Both the position numbers and the translations under genes were made by a program. Shown piece by piece: positions 41,582-52,888 of a DNA stretch of 64,000 nt (its first letter is position 1; each line of letters starts with the position of its first letter). The notes under the pieces were generated by a model. It worked only from the letters and a program-made list of their open reading frames with translations. It was not told the DNA's origin and did no database searches. Source of the DNA: Akanthomyces muscarius (taxonomy: Eukaryota > Ascomycota > Sordariomycetes > Hypocreales > Cordycipitaceae); the NCBI RefSeq assembly GCF_028009165.1, contig NC_079246.1, positions 3,348,001-3,412,000 on the forward strand, in the 5' to 3' direction.

Positions 41582-43877
41582 TCATCCTGTAAAGGAGCCA
41601 TCGTCTGAAGAACCATCCCAAATCGAGTTTGGGTCTATAAATGCCTGCGGGAATATTCCCCACTCACCGCGACTGCTCTCGCCGCACCAGCACCAGTGAT
41701 CCGGATGTTCCCCTGGGATATACTGTTAGCTTTATCAATGTCTGTCGTCTCCATCTAACGAGGACAATATCAAAAATCAACAGACAAAACAGGAGAGGGA
41801 AAGAAGCAGCTGCTCTCTGCCAAAACTCACAGCTGATATTTCTTATTGTATCCCCCTTGTTAAACTTGAGCCACCTCTTCTTGTCGTGCTGCGGCGAAAA
41901 CTTCCACTTGGCTGTCGCCCGCACCGGAGTCTTGCTGACGCTGCGCGCGAGCGACTGCCCGCCGGGCGGCACTGTGAGCTGCACCAGCTCGGACGCCACC
42001 GACGCAAAGTTGCCGTTGTGCCAGGCAAACACCTTGCGCCCGTTGTACTGCGGCGGCCACTTGATGCCCGTGAGCTTTGCGCCCGCCGCCACCTGCAGCT
42101 CCTCGGTGCGGTGGCGGCCCACGATCATGTCGCTGCCCGCCCCGCGCGGCGTCTCGTCCGGCCGGACCTCCTTGACCACGACTCCGGTCGGCTGGTTGCT
42201 GATGGTCTCGGCGTCGACCAGCCCCGCGCCGTCTGTGGTGCTGGACTTGCGCTCTGCTCTGATTGCCGTCGCTGGGCGGTTGCCCGAGTCGTTCGCGGCT
42301 GCCGCCTCCCGAAAGTGCAGGTCGTAGTTGTGCGCAAGTCGCGACGGTACGTCGGCACCGTACACCACTGTGATGCCCGTAATTACAGGCAGCGGCCGGT
42401 CGTGGCGCGAAATGTGCGTGATGAGGTCCACAGCCGAGAAGAAGACGGTCGCGTCGTTCTCCTCCAAGGTGTAGCCAGTTTTGACGCAGAACATGCAGGC
42501 GTACAATCGGTCGTCACGTCGCTTCACGGCAAGATGGCTTTTCTGTAGAAATCGAAGACGGTAATGAATGCCGCATGTCGTCATGCTGCCGCTTTCTGAA
42601 AAGACAAAAAGAAAAACGTTAGCATGAGTTTCAGAAAGAAGATCGGGGTAGTCTTCATTACCAGTACTTGCCTCGACTAGCCCGGTCATTTACGATGTGC
42701 TCGTTGTCCAGCTCAGATGAGCAACCAGTACATTTTGCGACCACACGAGACAAGGTCCTATGCACAGGCCTCTGCTTCTGCTTCACGCCACTTTCCCCTT
42801 TGATGATGGCTTTGGCACCCGAGCAAAATCCCTTGTATCGGTTGAAAGAGCTAAACTCGTCAATCTTGCACTTCTCGGATGGCGGTCGCATTGATGGCGT
42901 AGGCGGAAGAGCTCTCGCTGGCGGCGGAGGGAGCTGAGTGCCCGTGACGCCGAGCGCCAACGCATCCTGTGCGCTTCGCTTATCCGACACGGGCTGCCAG
43001 CTTTGCGAGCTACGGCTGCCCTCCGACAGCTCCCCAGAGAATGGCCGCGTGGGAAGCGGCCACGAAAGGATGTCCCGGCCCCCGCCGCCGCCCGCGCTGT
43101 GAGACGCGACACCCGTCTTTGCGTTGGGATCTACGGATATGCGGTACCCGGTAGGGACGACACCGGCGATCATGGCCTGGTCGAATGCCATGCGACCTCC
43201 GGGGGACATGGACAGGGTCCCATCGGCCTCGATTTCTACCGCAAAGGTGGGGGACACGGGTGTCGCGGGATCAAAGTGAGCCGTGGTCGGCGACTCGGGC
43301 AGCGTGTGGGGTGATGAGCTGGAATCAGAAAGTTTCGAGAGAAGCTCAAGGTGTGTCCGGACAATTTCGTTGTGAATCTTTGGAGCGGCGCTGCGGCATG
43401 CAAGCAGCAATTCCGTGTATCTCTGCTCATCAAACGTGTCGACGGTAAGGTAGTCGTCAAAATCCCAGAGAAGGTCTGTAAGCTCCATCAAATGCGCATT
43501 GATAGAGTCTGCGTCAATACATTAGCCTGTCTGGCGCTATGGGTTGTTTCGTTTAGAAACATGTAGGGGGAAAGAAGGACGCAAATAGAGGGAGGAAATA
43601 GAAGGAAGCAGACCAATATCATGCCGTTTTACATCTTACCATTTGACTTGATGGAGCTGGTGAAAGTCGTGCCATGCTGCCTATATACCTTCTCGCACAG
43701 CGGCTCCAGACGATTGAGCGCCCGCCGGCCCTCCCGCGACAAGGCCTCTGCTGTCGTGCGAATTTTCCCGTCATCGTTGTCGGCGCTGTCAAATGCCTCG
43801 AGCGCCTTGCTCGTAATTTCCTTGAAAGGCGAAAGAAGAAACTCAATCACCTCGTCAACGTCGTTTTGCAAGGCCAT
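41582..43877 (-). CDS. SH3-domain protein with Cys/His zinc-finger-like region
   Basis: The predicted protein has 658 residues in four exons: 43877-43640, 43508-42662, 42591-41831 and 41712-41582. An N-terminal helical domain spans about 1-140 (LLSPFKEITSKALEAFD, LLWDFDDYLTVDTFDEQRY). A Pro/Ser-rich disordered middle contains LPPPPARALPPTPSMRPP, a possible SH3 ligand. A Cys/His region follows (CTGCSSELDNEH, HYRLRFLQKSHL, YACMFCVKTGYTLEENDATVF and a final HISRH), conserved in fungal relatives. The C-terminal SH3 domain runs from ALARSV to WEHPDHWCWCGESSRGEWGIFPQAFI. It is completed only if the last intron ends at the CCCAG before 41712. It probably acts as an adaptor at the cortex or in signalling. 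The exon 2/3 junction is the least certain. Confidence 0.78.
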
Positions 43878-44617
43878 TTCAGCACAAGCAAAATCGCCCC
43901 AAAATGGGTTGGCGTGAGATAGTCGGGCGGGGGTGAGTTCTCAAGCTGACGCGCGCTACGATGAGGGAGAGGGTGGAGAGGAATAGTTTCTGAAATTGTA
44001 GAACTTGATGTGTTTTCCTGCTCGCGTACTAATCAAGGGACGTACTCCGTAGCGACGAGCGTAATGATGGTAGCCTGCCTCGGCTCTTCCCCCAACCTCC
44101 GAATGGACGCATATCAAGGATGTTTCCTTTATCATTAGCCAATGTGATAGGTAATATACGTTTTTTGGCTGCTGGTAGGACGATAAGAAAGGAGCCAGGG
44201 GCGCCCGTTACGCTAGAAAGAGAACGTACTCACCAGGACTTGTACACTATATCTTATCTGCTTGACAGCGCCCGATTTCTGTCGTTACCATGTGGCTATC
44301 GTCCAATGAGAGCAATCTCCCCCGCCCTCTTGTTATCACTTGACCAGACGTCAACCACCCTCTTGACCGCGGAGGACGGGCCAGCGAACAGGGTTTGAGA
44401 TCAGCAAGGCTCTTGGTACGGATTACCAGACAAAGATCGGTATTTCCTCCTGTGCAGGCCGCCCCAGCAGGGTACAATCGCACCTGCTTGCTGGTGGCGC
44501 CGTTGGCACTTCAGCATTGCAGCCAAGCACATAAACAGCACCACACCCATTCTGGAAAACGGAAGTTGCCAAACACTTGATTGCGACCCTTTAAACTCCC
44601 TGCCAGCCTAGCCTCCT

Positions 44618-44649
<32 letters not shown>

Positions 44650-45815
44650 TTTGAATTGAGGCCATTCTGGAGCGTCTTTTCCAGGAGGTTTTTGAGGGAC
44701 TGCAACTCGACTTGCGCTTGAATCGCAATAACATATTACTTCTCAAACAAAGGTAGGGTCGTAAATCAAGCCTGAAGGGGCCAATTCCGGAAATAAGGGT
44801 TTGATCATTTGGGCTGTTTTACAGATACTCGCCCGATATATTCCAGTTACTAGTGCGCTCGATATACTCCTAGTTTGATCGAGCGGCTTGTCCACTCAGC
44901 TAGCAACCTAGGTGGGTAAATGTAACCACGTCTTCGGCAAAAGTTGCATCTCGGCCAGGATTTCAAGGCGGGGACTGAGACCGCAGAGATAACGGGAAGT
45001 TTCCTAGTCTTGGCTAAGAAGCAACCCAACAATTAAACCAACGCTGGCGGATAAAGATGAACCGCCACAGCATCATGGTAGCAGATGAGCTACCCTGTAT
45101 CACCACAGAAAAACAATTCAGCGACGTAATCAAGAGATGCTGTAGACCCTCATGTACATTAATTCATTTACGCTCCTTTCTTCTTCATTATTCCTAGATT
45201 GCTGTATTGAATCTACCCTGGTGGCTTCCACTGGTGTCAACGGGCCCTAATCGCAACTGCCGTTAATTGCCATCTATGCCTAGTCAGTAGCATCGTTGCC
45301 AGTGTCATCGCGTTGTTTGTCGGTCAATTCAGGGTCCGCGCTCTACGACAGAAGAGCGAGGATACAAGCGGCCCAATAATGGCCGCTGGTGCAAGCGCCC
45401 CGTCGCGGAACGTCGAGCCGCATCACCGTGATGTTTGATTCGCGGAAACGGGCGTCTTGGGTACGGTACACAGCTGGCTCTTCAAATGTGGCATAGTCCC
45501 TTGCGCTGGCGTGCTTGACGGGGCACGACTTACACCATCGGACGGGCGTAGAATGCGCGAAGAAGGGGGTAGAAGAGGGGCAATTATAAACCTGTCCATC
45601 ACATTGGAGGGGTAACTAGCTGTTAGTGCTGTGGACGGTGTGGGGGAGCTTTCAAGGTGCAAGGTCCGTCTGTGCGACTAACAAGCTTGGTTGGCGACCA
45701 ATGATTTCATCCACGTCATAAGAGTTGTTCAAGTTCTACTTCTACTTGTTCTCTCTCTTCTCCCCCAACCTACTTTCTTTACCTCATTCACACACTTTGA
45801 ATCAAATCTCTTACA
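43878..45815. other. 1.9-kb intergenic region
   Basis: No supported gene. It contains the promoter of the SH3 gene, an interrupted poly-T tract (44620-44652) and, at the right end, the pyrimidine-rich leader of the aldo/keto reductase (CT-rich from about 45735). Confidence 0.45.
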
Positions 45816-46894
45816 ATGGCTGCCGTCAAGAACACTGCGTACGTCCTATCCCGCAGAGCCATGCTTGCTCACCCCTCATCACCATGCCTCTCATCACCAC
45901 TGCACCACCAACAACGGCCTGCTGTGTCGCCATCGTTCTCCCGCCCATTCTCTTCCCGTCCTAACTGGCCTAGTCACACCTTTACCCTCAACACGGGCGA
46001 CAAGATCCCCGCCATCGGCCTCGGCACCTGGCAGTCCAAGCCGCACGAGGTGCAGACGGCTGTCGAGGCCGCGCTCAAGGCCGGCTACCGCCACATCGAC
46101 ACGGCCTCGGCCTACGGCAACGAGGCCGAGGTTGGCGCCGGCATCAAGGCGTCGGGCGTGCCGCGTGACCAAATCTGGCTCACCACCAAGCTCTTCAACA
46201 ACGACCACAAGCGCGTCGCCGCGGCGCTCGACGACTCTCTCTCCAAGCTGGGCGTCGACTATGTCGACCTCTACCTGATCCACTGGCCCGCGTCGGTGAT
46301 TCCAGGCGAAAAGGCCGTCTTTGACGACTGGAACTTTGTCGACACCTGGCGCGAGATGCAGAAGCTCGTCGGCACCGGCAAGGTCAAGAACATTGGCGTC
46401 TCCAACTTTGCCGTCAAGAACCTCGAGATTCTGCTCAACGACCCCAGCTGCAAGGTAGGGCTCGTCAAGAATTCTTGAGATGATCGCTTCTCTAACGTGA
46501 ATAGGTTGTCCCCGCCGTCAACCAGGTCGAGCTGCACCCGTGCAACCCCTCGCCCAAGCTCGTCGCCTACGCCAAGTCCAAGGGCATCCACAGCACCGGC
46601 TACTCGTGCCTGGGCTCGACCAACTCGCCGCTTTACACCAACGACACGCTCAAGGCGCTGGCCGACGCCAAGGGCAAGACGGTCCAGCAGGTGCTCCTCG
46701 TCTGGGGCATCCAGAAGGGCTGGAGCGTCATCCCCAAGAGCGTTACCCCTAAGCGCATCGAGGCCAACTACGACATTGACGGCTGGAGCCTGACTGACGA
46801 CGAGGTCAAGACGATTGATGGCGTAACGGAGCGCTTCAAGGTCTGCAACGACAACTGGCTGCCCATCAAGGTCTTCTTTGGCGATGACGAGTGA
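45816..46894 (+). CDS. Aldo/keto reductase (NADPH-dependent, AKR)
   Basis: The spliced form has 297 residues, with exons 45816-45838, 45974-46454 and 46505-46894. It is an (alpha/beta)8 barrel that reduces aldehydes or sugars with NADPH. The catalytic tetrad is Asp50, Tyr55 (HIDTASAYGNE), Lys80 (LTTKLFNN) and His111 (LIHWP). The phosphate-binding IPKSVTPKRI is also present. The fold signature GTGKVKNIGVSNFAVK is intact. It belongs with fungal glycerol dehydrogenase/xylose reductase-type AKRs; the substrate is not resolved. The first intron is in frame and stop-free. If retained it adds 45 residues resembling a mitochondrial presequence (see separate entry). Both intron-in and intron-out products are full length. 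Confidence 0.9.
45839..45973 (+). other. In-frame first intron (possible exitron) encoding a presequence
   Basis: The 135 nt have donor GTACGT, a branch-like CTAAC at 45961 and acceptor CCTAG. They are exactly 45 codons without a stop. Translation gives a segment with five Arg, many Ser and no Asp or Glu. It ends in SRPFSSRP, which fits the R-x-F-S mitochondrial presequence cleavage pattern. Retention would give a mitochondrial isoform and removal a cytosolic one. Inferred from sequence only. Confidence 0.5.
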
Positions 46895-46927
46895 AAATGC
46901 CCAGAAACGGGTGAAGAGTAAAATAAT

Positions 46928-46972
46928 AAAAATAGATGACGAGAAGAATAAAAAATAGACGACGAAAAGAAT
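46928..46972 (+). repeat. Two-copy 22-23 bp repeat in the 3' region
   Basis: AAAAATAGATGACGAGAAGA and AAAAAATAGACGACGAAAAG, each followed by AT, are adjacent copies just after the aldo/keto reductase stop. AATAAA words inside may serve as polyadenylation signals. Confidence 0.6.
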
Positions 46973-47091
46973 AAAAGTCTATAGAAATGTACAAATTATG
47001 CTGCAACACCTGTAGGCTCCAGTCTTCTCTATGAATTCACCCAACGCCCAATGCAATGATACAATCAAGCCAGAAAGACCATCATTTCTTG

Positions 47092-47670
47092 TTACAGTTT
47101 AGCCTTGACCTTTGTCTTTCCATCCTCCTTCATGACCTCGGCCACACGCTTCCGTATCTCCGCCGCGAGCGTCTCGCCCTCGTCGTCATCGAGCTCCTCG
47201 CGCTGTCCCCTGCCAAACATGGTGAAGCTGCTCGACAGCCGCCCGGACGCGCGTATCTCGGGCCTCGGTATGATGTGGTAGTGTAGGTGCGGGACGACCT
47301 GCGCGGCCGCGGCGCCGTTGTTCTGCACGACGTTCCAGTCGTCGACGCCCGTCGCGCGCGCGACCGCCGCCGACAGCACGCGGACCTGCTCGCCCAGCGC
47401 CCGCGCCTCGTCGGGCGTCGCGTCGGTGAGCTTGGGCCGGTGGCGCCGCGGGCAGACGAGCACGTGGCCCGCGCTCAGGGGCATGATGTCGAGAAAGGCA
47501 ATGACGGCCGGCGTGGAGAGGACGACAAAGGAGGCTGGCGCGGGGGCGGCGGCGCGCTGCGGGCCAGCCGCGACGGTGGCGGGCGGCGCGAGGGGGTCGT
47601 ACGGCGGGAAGCTGCTGGTGATTTCGCAAAAGGGACAGCCGTCCTCGGGCGGCGGCGAGGGATCAAACAT
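47092..47670 (-). CDS. HIT-family nucleotide hydrolase
   Basis: This 192-residue intronless protein of the histidine-triad superfamily cleaves nucleotide phosphoramidates or dinucleoside polyphosphates. The triad is HLHYHII (His128, His130, His132), preceded by the usual NNGAAAAQVVPH. An N-terminal GCPFC pair at residues 11-15 resembles the zinc site of HINT proteins. VIAFLDIMPLSAGHVLVCPRRH is the conserved first strand and loop. A Pro/Ala-rich insert (about residues 22-47) and a charged C-terminal tail distinguish it from the shortest members. It is probably cytosolic. It is divergent from RPB12. Confidence 0.9.
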   Translation of the reverse strand: MFDPSPPPEDGCPFCEITSSFPPYDPLAPPATVAAGPQRAAAPAPASFVVLSTPAVIAFLDIMPLSAGHVLVCPRRHRPKLTDATPDEARALGEQVRVLSAAVARATGVDDWNVVQNNGAAAAQVVPHLHYHIIPRPEIRASGRLSSSFTMFGRGQREELDDDEGETLAAEIRKRVAEVMKEDGKTKVKAKL

Positions 47671-48417
47671 GGTGGGAGCGAGGCCGGTGGTTCGGCTCTC
47701 GAGGCGCAGTCGGTAGAGGGACGAATTTCTAAGCTGGAACTCGTGAGGACGATATTTGTAGGGACTGAGTTATTGAAGCGTTATTGGAGCGACATGCTGA
47801 GGAAGTAAGCGATGCGCTATAGAAGGACAAAAGAAAGCTGCAGATGATGTCTAAGGAAGTGATTTGATGGAGTAGACAGCTTCAGACAGACTGATTCCCC
47901 AGACCGAGGTATGGCGCCGGCCCCACTCGTGACCGGATATGCGAGAGCTGATCGAGATACGGCGACTTGATGTTACAGCTTAATAAATATAGAAATACAA
48001 ACAACAAGTTAAAAACTGCGTATTGTTAGTCTATTTGAATATATTTTCATTTGATTTTATTGGAGGATGCAGTTCGTTGCGATGTACCATGTGAACACCC
48101 GTCAGCCGCATCGGCGACTCGGGTTCATACAGAGGCGACATCGATACTATTCGCGCGTGGTTTATTATGTCGGTAATTGCTCCATGTATGCTGTCTATGT
48201 CGTAGTAGAGATTATCTGAATCGAATTTTAAAATGTTTGCGACTGCTCCCGCCTCTCTTGCGGCGCATCAAGTACACACCTTGTCGCGACCAACTCCACT
48301 CACCGCCAAATTCTGCCGGACATAATTCTTCACGCCTTTCGTCACACCACCGCCCTTTTTACCAATCCATCAGCCTTTGCCCAGCAGCACCACCGCAAAT
48401 CAAACTATACACACAAC
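47671..48417. promoter_or_regulatory. Divergent intergenic, HIT gene / RPB12
   Basis: The 747 bp between divergent starts holds both promoters. No TATA box or other named element was recognised near either start. Confidence 0.35.
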
Positions 48418-48718
48418 ATGCCTCGCGAGGAGTACCAAGTCCCTACCGCCTCCGCCGGCGCAGTTGCCTCCCGCGGCGCCACCCACGACGTCGGCCGCCA
48501 CGAGCAGCGCTCCATCATGACCTACCTCTGCGGCGACTGCGGCGGCCACGTCTCCCTCGGCAAGGACGCCGTCGTCGCGTGCCCGCACTGCGCGGGCCGC
48601 GTGCTCTACAAGGAGCGCACCAAGCGGTTCGTGGTCCTCGCTTCGCTTGTGCGTGGGCTAGAGCAGCACAGTTTTGGCTAACAAGTTACACAGCATGGTC
48701 CAGTTCGAGGCGCGATAG
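48418..48718 (+). CDS. RPB12: RNA polymerases I, II and III subunit RPABC4 (RPB12)
   Basis: The 77-residue shared subunit of all three nuclear RNA polymerases. Exons are 48418-48626 and 48694-48718, joined in phase to give the invariant C-terminus RTKRMVQFEAR. The zinc ribbon is YLCGDCG with Cys at the first two positions and CPHC at the second pair, with the usual spacing. The N-terminal 30 residues are poorly conserved in the family. Exon 2 is only 25 nt, so unspliced translation would replace the conserved tail. It sits in the polymerase near RPB2/RPB3. Its convergent neighbour encodes GPN1, which acts in polymerase assembly. Confidence 0.95.
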
Positions 48719-48971
48719 ATTTCGATGGGGTTATTTGGATATGCATCGGAAAGTTGTAAAAGGCGACTTACTTGACGATATGAGACGCTCGGGGGTGTGG
48801 AATAGAAAACACAGTTACGGTGCCTGGAGTTTGGGATTATAAGCAGATTTTTGTTGAAATCATCATTGCATTGAATAAACTATCAAAGACATTTCTTTTG
48901 GCCAAAAGTATAGATTCATGTCGTAAACACCAAACGCCTCGTGATCAATGTCGTGCAATGCCGGACTTCGG

Positions 48972-50152
48972 CTACCTCTTCTTGTGCAGATACTGGGCGA
49001 AACTGGCGTCGGCCAGCACACTGTCCTCGTTGTCGCCCATGGCCGCCTGGTAGCGCTCCTGCAGGCTGTTCTTGGCCGCCTCGTCACCCGAGTCCTCATC
49101 GTCACCGCTGCTCTCCTCCTCCTTGTTGTCCTCGCCCTGCCCCACCGCCATGTCCTGCATCATCTTGTCGAGCTCCTTGTCGCGCGACTTCTTCTTCTGG
49201 TCGTCGCGCTCGGCTCGGCGGCGCTCCAGCTCCGGCTGGTAGTCCCTCAGAAACTCGAGCCGCTTCTCCTCGACCGCGGCGAAAAAGTCGTCGACGCCGG
49301 TGCCCATGCGCGAGCTCACGGCCACCATGCTCAGGTGCGAGTAAAACTCCTCGAGCATCAGGCTCATCGAGTTGAGCAGGCTGCCCATGTAGCCGCTGCC
49401 GCCGTGGCCGCCGCCCTCGACGCCGCCGAGCGCGTCCGACTCCTCGTCCTTGCGGAGCGCTTCCTGGAAGGCCTCAAAGTCCGTCATCCACTCCTTGGCA
49501 AACGCGGCGTCCTTGACGTCCGTCTTGTTGAAGACGAGAATCATGGGCAGCTTGGTCTTGTAGAGGATCGAGCACGCGTACAGCATGTTGCTCATAAAGG
49601 TCGACGTTGACGACGTGCGCGGCGTGTCGATGATGTAGGCAATCACGGTCGGAAACGACGAGGCGAGTGACTCGAGCAGGATGGTGCCCGAGGCCGACCA
49701 CACAAACACTTCAATCTGGCCGGGCGTGTCGACAAGGATGTTGTGCACGGGCGGCCGCTGCGGGTTCTCGGGGTCCGGCTTGGTGCGCTTCTCGAGCAGG
49801 TTGACGACCTGGTCGACCTTGGTGGCGAAGAGGTTGAGCGACGTCAGGATGCCGCCGTTGGGGCCTAGGTTGTACTGCTTCATGACCTCTTCGTAGTTGA
49901 CCGAGTCGCGAATGTCAATGTTGGACTCGAACGGCACTGACATGACGGCCGGGTCTAGGTTCATGACGTAAGGCGGGTCTTCCTTTTCGTGGAGGTGCGC
50001 GTTGATGCGCTGCATAAACGTCGTCTTGCCGGAGCCTGCACATGGTTAGCTCTCCTCCAGGATCGAGCCGTGACTGTCGACGAACCTGCCATGCCGACGC
50101 AGACAATGGCGACGGGCGATGCGCTCGCCGCGCTGCTGGATTCGGAAGCCAT
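48972..50152 (-). CDS. NPA3: GPN-loop GTPase 1 (NPA3), RNA polymerase II assembly factor
   Basis: The predicted protein has 376 residues, with exons 50152-50086 and 50035-48972 joined within the P-loop. The P-loop is GMAGSGKTT (residues 20-28). The defining Gly-Pro-Asn loop is at 80-82 in [19 protein letters not shown] is the switch II region and VFNKTDVKD the guanine-specificity motif. The C-terminus is charged ([13 protein letters not shown], then an acidic segment), as in NPA3/GPN1. The protein helps assemble RNA polymerase II in the cytoplasm and bring it into the nucleus. The gene is convergent with RPB12, 253 bp between stop codons. Confidence 0.93.
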
Positions 50153-50612
50153 GACTGTTGATGTGTAGCTACGACCTGATCCGTTGTACTGGCGGTCGAG
50201 CGTGCTGCTGTCGCGATGTTGTAGATGTCAAAAAGTTCTTGGTGGCACTGGGCGATAAGTTCTTGATAAGCCCCACCACACCTCTGTGAGGGGCAGATGG
50301 CGATGCCTACCTTTCATTATAGATGCTTGCAGCATTTCGAGGGGCCATCTATTTGTTCAAGATTCTTCATTCTGTTGAGACTGTTTTGCTATTTTATCGA
50401 ATTGGCAGTGATTTCCTGGCTCCTCTTCCGTTTCCAGTACTTCCGTACAAACTTCACTGTGGATAAACGGGACTTCAGTTTACACAATTAATTGCTAGCT
50501 GTCTTAACTACAGCTGCATAAATAATTTTCTATTTTCCTCGTATCGGTGCGCCTGTTTTATTAACTACAGTCCCAATCACTTGCCGAGGCACTCCAGCCA
50601 TCTGTCGCCAAA
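50153..50612. other. Short intergenic
   Basis: Promoter of GPN1 at the left and 3' region of the ChAPs gene at the right. Nothing else recognised. Confidence 0.45.
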
Positions 50613-52888
50613 CTAGCCCTCGGTGCCGCTGCTGCGAAAGTTGGCGCACAGAGCAGCATAGTGGTGGGTAAGATCCAGCACATTCTGCGGCAGGCTCGTG
50701 GCCTGTATTATGCTTCGCACCTTGACGGCGCCTTCATCCTCGATCAGCGTTCGGATAGTGTGGAGCAGCTCCGGGCTAAACTCGCTATACCATCGATACT
50801 GCCAGGTAACCAGTCGAATGACGGATGCGACAGTTTCGCGCGTGCTCTTGGAGCGCTCATACACGCGAAGGACACCAGCAAGAGACTTGGGGCTGAATCG
50901 CAGCGACAGGCATGCTCGGTACGCCTCGACAGCCTCATCAAAGTGCTGCAGACGCTCAGCTAGGGTGCCCAGAATCTCCCATTCCTCGGCAGACTTCTTG
51001 TACTGCATCTGCTGTGCACGATACTGTGCCATCTGCGTGCGCCAGATAGTATACACACGCAAGTCTTCATACAAGACCATAAACAGGCTGTCCAACCATC
51101 GCTCACACAACCGCTTCGTGTTGAGCTTGGACGACTCGTCGTCGTTGCTCTGCTGAGTCGTTAGTCGGATTCACAAAGTCTAGCTGACACACTTACGGTC
51201 TCCTGGTCGCCTTTTAGGCTCTTGGGGTCAATGGTGTTGGAAGGACGCTCAACGCCGTTCTCGTCGCCATTCGTATTTTCAACCTCCTTGGCCTTGGCCT
51301 TGCCCTCCTCTTCGTCTCCATCTTCGCCTTCGTCTTCCTCTTTGTCCTCACCGTTGGCGGTGGGGTCGGGAGTGCCGCGAAGACCATCGGTGCTGGGGGT
51401 TCGCTTATGAGTGCCCTGAGTCGCCTCGTGCTTCTCAGTACGATACTCATCCTCCATCACAAAAACAGTGCTGCGAATCTTGAGCAGTTGGTCCCAGCCA
51501 ATCTTTGACGTCATCTCTGTCAAGATGCTGTAGGCCTGCTTAAAGGTGCCGCGATAGGCGGCCGCCCGCAGCCCAAGGATGCTGGGGTCGACCTGCTCGG
51601 AAAACCTCGACTCAGGCTCGCTATCAATCTCGTCCAGACGGGTTTCGGGGAGAATGGGAAGATGGACTTCCTTCGGCTCTGGCATCATAGGCGCATCCTT
51701 GTCTTGATAGGTAAACATCGGGCACGAGTTGAGTGTGGTAAGAGCATTCTCCCAGTCTTCCATGGCGACATAGACCTGAGCCAGCCTTGCCCAGGTTCCA
51801 AATTCGCTCGGGGCGGCAACCGTACTGCGGTCTGCGCATCCCATCGCCATTGTTAGTCGGTCGGTTCGTTGCTCCGGCGTGTCGGCCTTTCGCGCCTTCT
51901 TCATCAAAAACTCGGCTTGGGTGTCGAGCATGACATAGTCCATGGGTGTTTGCTGAAGAGATTCGTACAGAACCTTGACACCGGCGACTTCTTCGCTGCC
52001 CATGAACTGGACCTTGGCGAGAAGGGAGGAGACTTCGATACTCTGAGTGCGAAGCTTTTCAAACAAGTTGATGCCTGAAGCGTAGCGGCCGGTGGTCTCA
52101 AGATATTTCAAGAGTCCTGTGGTCAGGTGGTTCGAAACATTAGTCGGAACTTGAACAACCGAGTCGGAGCCGAGTTGCCAGCCTGGAATAGTTAGCACGC
52201 AAGTCGCATCGAATTGGGCGCTTAAGCCTACCGCGGAAGAAAAGCTGTTCAGCAGCAAACAGGAAGCGATGCTCAGCTTCGGTGTTGGTGACCGGATTGA
52301 AACGGCGCACGCCCATAATCTTGCGAATCGTGTCGCCGCTTCCATCATCGGCATACGAGTATGAGCGCAACACACTGCAGAGATATGTTTCTAGCCAGAG
52401 ATCTTCGGACGCCTTGCGCTTTTCGCCTCGTTCGTCAACGCAGTAGCTCTCGACCGTACCGGGTATCGAAACGTGGACTCGCATGTCAAGCCTAGAGAAT
52501 GCATTGTAGCAACTAACATCGTCAGCAGGCGCACCAAGATTAGCCGAACTCGTGCTCTTACCAAAAGACGCCCTCTACGATCTTCGAGGTTGCGCTCGGT
52601 CCGTGCTCTTTGTACGTGAGGGTGTTGATATATGCAGCAAGACTGGCAGAGGACGAGGCATCAACACCGGTGACATGGTGGTAAACACCGGACTGGGAGG
52701 TCAGTATATGCCAAATATTTGTGGCTGTGTGCACCTACCTGCTTCAGTGGGTTGCGTATGCTCTGCCTCAGGAGGTGGACGAGGTCAGGCGGGCCGAGCT
52801 CGCGCAGTGACAGAAGCGACTCGGTACGGGCATCAATCGACTCGTGGAGGTTTTCTTCCGTGATCCTTGTTTTGGTCAGCCAAGACAT
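50613..52888 (-). CDS. BCH1: ChAPs family protein (exomer subunit, BCH1/BUD7-like)
   Basis: The predicted protein has 688 residues in five exons: 52888-52739, 52692-52562, 52491-52232, 52182-51197 and 51152-50613. It is a Chs5-Arf1-binding protein, the cargo adaptor of the exomer coat that exports chitin synthase and other proteins from the trans-Golgi. The start MSWLTKTRITEENLHESID and the region LLSLRELGPPDLVHLLRQS are typical. TPR-like helical repeats follow (YLETTGRYASGINLFEKL, FGTWARLAQVYVAMEDWENA, AERLQHFDEAVEAYRACL). A Glu-rich low-complexity insert lies just before the last intron. The C-terminus ends without a domain. I assign the family firmly; which yeast paralogue it equals is not meaningful for filamentous fungi. 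Confidence 0.83.

Noticed and set aside
47287..47808. Plus-strand frame across the HIT gene
   Set aside because: Antisense of the HIT coding sequence in very GC-rich DNA; no domain.
48948..49610. 220-codon plus-strand frame inside GPN1
   Set aside because: Antisense shadow of a GC-biased, conserved gene whose own frame carries all GTPase motifs.
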